From Candidatus Brocadia sp. (lineage in GTDB: Bacteria; Planctomycetota; Brocadiia; Brocadiales; Brocadiaceae): a DNA stretch of 12,301 nt. Below are positions 6,992 through 12,301 of the stretch, one piece after another (the stretch's first letter is position 1; every line of letters starts with the position of its first letter). The translations under genes and the position numbers were made by a program. The stretch lies in contig JAUQXU010000281.1 of assembly GCA_030837935.1 (NCBI GenBank), positions 1-12,301 on the forward strand, read 5' to 3'. The notes under the pieces were generated by a model. That model was not told the origin of the DNA. It did not search any database and worked only from the letters and a program-made list of their open reading frames with translations.

Positions 6992-8326
6992 ATGGCAGTG
7001 ACAAACGGCAAAAAAGAACCTGTGGTGGTAGATCAGGAAACAAATGAAAAGTACGAAGAAATTAAACGCGGTGAGATGCATATTACAGAATTGCAAAAAA
7101 TGACCATTAAGGAATTGCAGGAAACCGCAAAAAGTGAAGGCATAAAAGAGTATACAGGGCTGAAAAAGCAAGATCTGATTTTCAAAATTCTTAAAGAGAG
7201 AGTCAATCAGAACGGTCTTATGTACGGGGAAGGGGTTGTTGAGGTGCTTCCCGAAGGGTTTGGATTCTTACGGTCACCGGATTACAATTACCTGCCTTGT
7301 CCGGATGACATCTATATCTCCCCTTCACAGATCCGCCGATTTGGCATACGAACCGGCGCTGTAGTATCCGGTCAGATCAGACCACCAAAGGACACAGAAA
7401 GATATTTTGCCTTACTTCGGGTAGAGGCCATCAATTTTGAGAATCCGGAGATCATGGGCGAAAAGATTGTCTTTGATGACCTCACCCCTTTACATCCCAC
7501 AGAAAGACTCTTCTTAGAAAAAAGCCCGACTGAGCTTGAAACGAGGATTATGGACCTGGTCACTCCTATTGGAAAAGGGCAAAGGGGCTTAATCGTGGCA
7601 CCCCCCAGAACGGGGAAAACCGTGCTATTACAAAAAATAGCAAACAGCATCACCAAAAATCATCCCGAAGTGTATTTGATTATTCTTCTCATTGACGAAC
7701 GGCCGGAAGAGGTTACTGATATGGACAGGTCAGTTGACGCAGAGGTTATTGGCTCAACATTTGACGAACCCGCAAGCAGACACATTCAGGTAGCCGAAAT
7801 GGTGATAGAAAAGGCCAAGCGGATGGTAGAATACGGTAAAGACGTTGTTGTTTTACTCGATTCCATTACCAGATTGGCAAGGGCATACAATACCGAGGTT
7901 CCTCACAGTGGAAAGATCCTTTCTGGCGGTGTGGATGCCAGTGCGCTTCAAAAACCGAAGAGGTTTTTTGGCGCCGCAAGAAACATTGAAGAAGGCGGCA
8001 GTCTTACCATTATCGCAACGGCATTAATTGATACAGGAAGCAGGATGGATGAAGTTATCTTTGAGGAGTTTAAAGGCACGGGCAATTTGGAACTGCACCT
8101 GGACAGAAAATTGGCAGATCGCAGATTATTCCCGGCTATAGACATCACCCGTTCCGGTACCAGAAAAGAAGAGCTGGTCGTAAATCCTGAAGAACTGAAA
8201 CGTATGTGGATGCTTCGTAAGGTGCTCAATGAAATGAATCCCACTGAAGCCATGGAATTACTCAAAAACAGGCTGGCCAAGACAAAAACCAACGCCGAAT
8301 TCCTTATGACCATGAATATCACCTAA
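6992..8326 (+). CDS. rho: Transcription termination factor Rho
   Basis: This 444-residue hexameric RNA-dependent ATPase ends transcription at Rho-dependent sites. A short charged N-terminus (1-30) precedes the Rho_N helical domain (about 31-70, ITELQKMTIKELQETAK). The cold-shock-like primary RNA-binding domain follows (about 78-153) with the RNP-type GFGFLRS at 89-95. The ATPase domain has Walker A APPRTGKT (203-210, K209 and T210), IDERPEEV (234-241, catalytic-type glutamate) and Walker B VVVLLD ending at D290. The Q- and R-loop region SGGVDASALQKPKRFFGAARNIEEGGS (311-337) and GSRMDEVIFEEFKGTGN (349-365) are strongly conserved. Length is slightly above E. coli Rho (419), mostly from the N-terminus. 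The ATG at 6992 has a strong GGAGGA site. No attenuator-like structure lies in the 27-base gap before it, so any control would act through the polA-coaE transcript. Confidence 0.98.
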   Translation: MAVTNGKKEPVVVDQETNEKYEEIKRGEMHITELQKMTIKELQETAKSEGIKEYTGLKKQDLIFKILKERVNQNGLMYGEGVVEVLPEGFGFLRSPDYNYLPCPDDIYISPSQIRRFGIRTGAVVSGQIRPPKDTERYFALLRVEAINFENPEIMGEKIVFDDLTPLHPTERLFLEKSPTELETRIMDLVTPIGKGQRGLIVAPPRTGKTVLLQKIANSITKNHPEVYLIILLIDERPEEVTDMDRSVDAEVIGSTFDEPASRHIQVAEMVIEKAKRMVEYGKDVVVLLDSITRLARAYNTEVPHSGKILSGGVDASALQKPKRFFGAARNIEEGGSLTIIATALIDTGSRMDEVIFEEFKGTGNLELHLDRKLADRRLFPAIDITRSGTRKEELVVNPEELKRMWMLRKVLNEMNPTEAMELLKNRLAKTKTNAEFLMTMNIT

Positions 8327-8348
8327 ATTTTTTAATTTAATATACGGC

Positions 8349-9593
8349 ATGTCCACTCTTTTTATTAATGAAATGTCCAAAAAGGTACTTGTGATGTTAC
8401 TGGCGGGCGGGCAGGGCGAACGACTCTATCCCCTGACAAAAGACAGAGCAAAGCCGGCGGTTCCTTTTGGCGGCATTTATCGTATTATTGATTTCCCCTT
8501 AAGTAATTGTATTAACTCCGGTTTGAAGAAGATTTGCATATTGACGCAGTATAAATCCTATTCCCTGGACAGGCATTTAAGAATTGGGTGGAATATAAAT
8601 AATTATGAATTGGGTGAATTTATTGAAAGTATACCGCCGCAAAAGAGAACAAGTGATCAGTGGTACCAGGGAACAGCCGATGCCGTATATCAAAATATCT
8701 ATGTACTGGAAAGAGAACGACCAGAAAAAGTTTTGATCCTGGCAGGTGACCATATTTATAAAATGGATTACCGCGAATTGATAGAATTCCATGAGGCTTT
8801 GCACGCAGACGTCACGGTACCCTGTATTGAAGTACCGTTAAACGAAGCGAGCCGTTTTGGTATCGTAAGTATAAATAATGAACATCAAATTGTGGATTTT
8901 GTGGAAAAACCAGCTGATCCCAAACCAATGCCCTCAAACCCCAACGCAGCGCTGGTGTCTATGGGGATTTATCTCTTCAATACGGAAGTATTGGTAAAAC
9001 GGATAATTGAAGATGCCAAAAAAGATACCAGCCATGACTTCGGTAAGAATGTTATTCCTTCGATGATTCATGAAGGTCGTTTGTTCGCATATATATTTAA
9101 TGATAAAAACAATAAGGCCGTTAAATACTGGAGAGATATAGGGACGCTGGATGCATACTGGGATGCAAATATGGATCTTATCCAGATAGAACCTATCTTT
9201 AATCTCTACGACAAATCCTGGCCAATTCGCACGTATCATGAGCAGAATCCTCCTGCAAAGACCGTGTTTTCAGAACTTTTTCCTGGTGGAAGATACGGTA
9301 CGGTTCTGAATTCCCTGGTTTCTAATGGTTGTATTATCAGTGGCGCCCGTGTGGAGAAGTCAATTATTTCACCAAATGTAAGGATCGAAAATTATTCAGA
9401 GGTCTACGATTCAATTATCATGGAGGGTGTGAGTATCGGCAAAAATGTTAAAATTCGAAATTCCATTATTGACAAATTAGTAACGGTCCCGGACGGGAGA
9501 CACATCGGGTATAATCCTGAAGAGGATGCCCGTCAGTTCACTATTACAGAAAGAGGCATTATCGTTGTTCCTAAGGAATTGCCTTTGCTTTAA
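8349..9593 (+). CDS. glgC: Glucose-1-phosphate adenylyltransferase (ADP-glucose pyrophosphorylase)
   Basis: This enzyme makes ADP-glucose from glucose 1-phosphate and ATP, the committed and usually allosterically controlled step of bacterial glycogen synthesis. The nucleotidyltransferase signature LAGGQGERLYPLT spans 18-30, followed by RAKPAVPFGG (33-42). Its K35 corresponds to the activator-site lysine of E. coli GlgC. AGDHIYKMDY contains the catalytic-type aspartate D134, and FVEKP (184-188) holds the glucose 1-phosphate lysine K187. YWRDIGTLDAYWDANMDL and a C-terminal left-handed beta-helix with isoleucine-rich repeats (about 295-395) complete the fold. At 414 residues the length is typical. 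Neither the ATG at 8349 nor the in-frame ATG at 8373 has a good ribosome binding site. The second would give the more usual N-terminus MSKKVLVMLLAGG (406 residues). It begins 22 bases after rho with no terminator between, so it probably belongs to the same transcript. Confidence 0.97.
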   Translation: MSTLFINEMSKKVLVMLLAGGQGERLYPLTKDRAKPAVPFGGIYRIIDFPLSNCINSGLKKICILTQYKSYSLDRHLRIGWNINNYELGEFIESIPPQKRTSDQWYQGTADAVYQNIYVLERERPEKVLILAGDHIYKMDYRELIEFHEALHADVTVPCIEVPLNEASRFGIVSINNEHQIVDFVEKPADPKPMPSNPNAALVSMGIYLFNTEVLVKRIIEDAKKDTSHDFGKNVIPSMIHEGRLFAYIFNDKNNKAVKYWRDIGTLDAYWDANMDLIQIEPIFNLYDKSWPIRTYHEQNPPAKTVFSELFPGGRYGTVLNSLVSNGCIISGARVEKSIISPNVRIENYSEVYDSIIMEGVSIGKNVKIRNSIIDKLVTVPDGRHIGYNPEEDARQFTITERGIIVVPKELPLL

Positions 9594-9720
9594 ATAGGGC
9601 CAAAAGAATACAGGTAATGTAGTTGTACTTTTCCTACGCACTTCCCGTAAAATCCCTTTTTGCGATTCAACATCACACCTGCCTATTTTTTTTGTAAAGG
9701 AACTAATAATTTCAACTTCC

Positions 9721-11070
9721 ATGCATTTGCTTGATCTCACAGAAAAAAACCTTAATAAAAACATCTTTAAACTGTGTATCCCCGTAGCTATTGAAAATAT
9801 CCTGCACATGAGCGTCTTTATCTCAGACACACTTATGGTAGGACGCCTGGGAACGGACTCCATTGCTGCCGTAGGCCTGGCAGGCACCCTCTTTTTTGTT
9901 ATCTCCATGATATTCTCTTCCCTCAACACTGGCTCGGCCAGTATTGTTGCAAGATATATTGGGGCAAAGGAAAAGGACCGAGCCCAGATAGTTGGAGCAC
10001 AGGCAATCCTCATGTCACTCATACTGGGGCTGGTGGTTACACCGTTTTTGATATTTTTTGCAAATAAAATTTTACTCCTGATGAGTGCAGAACCCCATGT
10101 CGCAGATCTTGGTACGGATTATCTCCAGATTGTTGGGGGGTTCCTGGTATTTCGCCTCGTTATCCTTGCATGCAGCGGTGTCCTGCGCGGGGCTGGTGAT
10201 ACCAGGACACCCATGAAGGTCACCCTCGTTGTTAATTGCATCAATATCCTGTTTAACTGGCTGTTAATCTTTGGTATAGGGCCATTCCCCAAATTGGGTG
10301 TCTCAGGTGTGGGGTGGGCAACAGCCATTGCGTATACTATCGGAACATGCTTACTATTAACAAAACTCTTTGCAGGGAAGTGTATGGTACATATCCGTAT
10401 ACACCATGTAACCCGGATACATATCGAATCCCTACAAAGGATCCTCCGTATCTCTGTCCCAGCTGTCATCGATGCCTTTTTAACGCAGATGGGATTTCTG
10501 TTCTTTACCAAAATTGTCACGATCCTGGGAACAGTACCGCTGGCAGCACACCAGATTGCCGTTCGTATCGAATCAATCTCCTTCATGCCGGGATTTGCAC
10601 TGGCCGTTTCAACTGCAACATTGGTAGGACAGAGCCTTGGTGCGAAGAATACAGACCTGGCATTACTCAGTATGAGACGCAGTTGCTATTTTGCCCTTGG
10701 TCTGATGGGGTTCTTTGCCGTAATATTCCTGATATTTCCCGAACAAATGGCAATGATTTTTAAACCAGAATCCCGCGTGCTTTCATTAGCCGTTGTCTGC
10801 ATAATGGTCGCCGCACTGGAGCAACCCGCCTTAGCCATATACATGGTTTACGCTGGTGGTCTTCGTGGCGCCGGCGATACGATAAGCCCCATGATCATTA
10901 CTATCGTAAGCACTTTATGTCTCCATGTCCCTTTAGCTTATTTATTTGGCATTACACTCGGATGGGGATTAGCGGGTGTATGGTTTGGGGCGGCAGTTGA
11001 CTGGATTATCCGTGCCGTTGCTATCTACATCCTGTATAAAAGAGGGAGATGGAAGCGTGTTAGTGTATAG
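9721..11070 (+). CDS. MATE-family multidrug/toxin efflux transporter
   Basis: This is a 449-residue inner-membrane protein with about 12 hydrophobic helices in two similar halves, as expected for MATE transporters, which export organic cations or drugs in exchange for Na+ or H+. The N-terminal region has DTLMVGRLGTDSIAAVGLAG. The two halves show matching loops: GVLRGAGDTRTPM at 153-165 and GGLRGAGDTISPM at 379-391, a trace of the internal duplication. The linker with the second half begins near 240 (LQRILRISVPAVIDAF). NorM-like and DinF-like members cannot be separated, so no symbol is given. The ATG at 9721 has its AAAGGA 19 bases away, too far. An in-frame ATT at 9709 is 7 bases from it and would add four residues. 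The 127-base gap after glgC has only weak promoter-like boxes. The gene converges with a minus-strand remnant 14 bases beyond its stop. Confidence 0.95.
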   Translation: MHLLDLTEKNLNKNIFKLCIPVAIENILHMSVFISDTLMVGRLGTDSIAAVGLAGTLFFVISMIFSSLNTGSASIVARYIGAKEKDRAQIVGAQAILMSLILGLVVTPFLIFFANKILLLMSAEPHVADLGTDYLQIVGGFLVFRLVILACSGVLRGAGDTRTPMKVTLVVNCINILFNWLLIFGIGPFPKLGVSGVGWATAIAYTIGTCLLLTKLFAGKCMVHIRIHHVTRIHIESLQRILRISVPAVIDAFLTQMGFLFFTKIVTILGTVPLAAHQIAVRIESISFMPGFALAVSTATLVGQSLGAKNTDLALLSMRRSCYFALGLMGFFAVIFLIFPEQMAMIFKPESRVLSLAVVCIMVAALEQPALAIYMVYAGGLRGAGDTISPMIITIVSTLCLHVPLAYLFGITLGWGLAGVWFGAAVDWIIRAVAIYILYKRGRWKRVSV

Positions 11071-11084
11071 TAGTATCAATCTTT

Positions 11085-12248
11085 TTACCGTTCGTGCATT
11101 ATCGGGGTTATTCTGCGTGACGATAATTCATAGTCGGTTAAGAGGTCGTAGAACAGGTCCGGCTTTTTTTCTTTTAGCTCAATCATATAATCCAGAAATT
11201 TCTGGGTGCCTTCCCCTAAAACCTTTCTTACTTTTTCCATTAAGAAAGGATGATTCTGTGCTTCATAAATGAAAGGCTTATCAGGATTCGCCTGCTTAAA
11301 CAATGTAACATCCTGAATAAAATGCAAGATATAAATCATGTCTTGAAAAAAGGTGTCCATGCCATACGTGCTCGCCCGATCCATGAAGTCATGAAATACA
11401 TGATAGGCTGAGACATACTCCCGAATCACTAATTCCATTGCATCCGATGAAAAATATTCCAGGTGATCCGCATCGCCACGCATGTGCTTTAATTCTTCTA
11501 AACTTGCATTTTTGATTTTCGACATGGTTATCAAAGAAATGTAGAGCCAGGCTTTTTTGGTAAATTTCGCCAAAGACAGCGTAAATTTCAGCGAAAAACT
11601 CTCCAGACGTTTGGATTGATTAACGGCGGTTTTCTTATATACACTCAATAAACTCGTTTGCGTGGCAATGATCGACCTGAGTCTCTCGGTTTCGTCAAGC
11701 ACGGTCTTCTCGTCTACGTAAATTTTTTTTGATACAAAGGGCAACGCCGCCATCCTTGTATTCAAGGCGAGATATTTGAACATCTCTGCCGTATTCCGTG
11801 GAACCCTCGTCTTCGAGAATATAACCACCGTAAATAAATTCCCCGTAGGCAACATACTTCCAAACCCCAATGCTGATTTAATTTCGAAAGGGATCACAAA
11901 TTCATCCTGAGCCGGAATATGCGGACTTCCCAGTGCATCGGGCACGTGAAACACATTAAAAATCTTACTTTCCAGCTCAATTTCAAGAGTAGGACGAGGA
12001 TGGAGCACCTTGTCAATATCTATCCCTAACTGGTAAACCAATTGGGCAATCATCGGATGTTGTTCCACCGTCTGCTTATCTACCAGGGGAATAACCCTGT
12101 GTCCTTTGGAAAGTTTCCTTGAATTCCACTCAGGTTGCACTCCCACCGTTGCCAGGAGGACTAACCCGACTTTCGCAATTCGCAGCCAAAAACGGTTATT
12201 TTTGGGCAGGTAACACCGGGAAACCCTTGATATTAAAGGGGTGAATAT
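11085..12248 (-). pseudogene. 5'-truncated remnant of a GAF-like sensory-domain protein with unknown C-terminal region
   Basis: The frame is open from 12248 to the TAA at 11085-11087. The first usual start codon is GTG at 12146, giving 353 residues without a ribosome binding site. Numbered from that GTG, the N-terminal half (PEWNSR, GHRVIPL, FNVFHVPDALGSPHIPAQ, LGFGSMLPTGNLF at 92-104, ALNTRMAALPF at 127-137) matches a GAF-like sensory domain I remember from histidine kinase-type proteins of deltaproteobacteria and other groups. In that family the sequence before PEWN reads like LTLLGTVG. Here the frame gives LVLLATVG, mostly upstream of the GTG, so family sequence starts before any possible start. 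The usual first 80 or so residues are missing and TGA closes the frame at 12249-12251. The part from 140 to 353 is helix-rich and polar, has no kinase motif and was not recognised. It could still be expressed from a fortuitous start. Confidence 0.6.
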
Positions 12249-12301
12249 TCAAAACGGCTTGTAGTGCCGACCTACCCTATTGATGCATTCAGGGGAAACT
12301 G

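Noticed and set aside
7948..8322. A 124-codon minus-strand frame inside rho
   Set aside because: It lies fully within strongly conserved rho coding sequence and shows no family features.
9623..9689. Promoter-like boxes between glgC and the transporter (TTGTAC/TAAAAT, TTGCGA/TATTTT)
   Set aside because: The spacers are 19 and 18 bases with weak boxes, and the second would start transcription at the ribosome binding site. Not strong enough to call.
9477..10022. A 181-codon open frame on the minus strand across the glgC end and the MATE start
   Set aside because: It is antisense to two clear genes, has no recognisable domain, and its composition fits an antisense shadow.
10119..10763. Overlapping frames of about 150 codons on both strands inside the transporter gene
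   Set aside because: They shadow a clear MATE gene, have no ribosome binding sites and are rich in Cys, Arg and Thr, as expected of out-of-frame reading.
1..12301. CRISPR arrays, insertion sequences, prophage or defence genes
   Set aside because: No regular direct repeats, transposase, integrase or known defence domain was seen in any part of the window.

Overview
The window looks like chromosomal DNA of a moderately AT-rich bacterium. The polA-coaE-rho gene order, the glycogen-type GlgC and the general style of the proteins fit a planctomycete. My best guess is an anammox planctomycete of the Brocadia/Kuenenia/Jettenia type, but this rests on memory of gene order and protein style and has not been checked by any search. 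Most genes are ordinary housekeeping genes. The less ordinary parts are the left edge, the long spacer before polA, and the right edge.

Left block (1-2479, all minus strand). A cyclophilin-type peptidyl-prolyl isomerase with a signal peptide (1907-2479, TTG start) is followed by a spacer holding a palindromic interspersed repeat (1523-1605). Next come a four-helix membrane protein with a C-terminal J domain (256-1467) and, 16 bases further on, the first 79 codons of a von Willebrand factor A protein with an intact MIDAS motif (1-239, cut by the window edge). The last two look like one transcription unit, probably with further genes beyond the left edge.

Spacer (2480-3689). It contains an elongator tRNA-Met gene on the minus strand (2899-2974) with two hairpin-plus-T-tract terminators behind it, and an FNR/CRP-like palindrome at 2749-2762. 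On the plus strand there is a good sigma-70-type promoter (3334-3362) with an inverted repeat just upstream, then a leader of about 320 bases carrying a hairpin before polA.

Central block (3690-11070, all plus strand). polA and coaE overlap by four bases; rho follows after 27 bases and glgC after another 22, with no terminator visible between them, so the four are probably co-transcribed. A MATE-family transporter follows after 127 bases. The block combines DNA repair polymerase, coenzyme A synthesis, transcription termination, glycogen synthesis and export; no single pathway joins them.

Right edge (11071-12301). A minus-strand frame converges on the transporter gene. Its N-terminal half resembles a GAF-like sensory domain found in signalling proteins. 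Family-like sequence begins upstream of the first usable start codon, there is no ribosome binding site, and a stop closes the frame at 12249-12251, so I read it as a 5'-truncated gene remnant.
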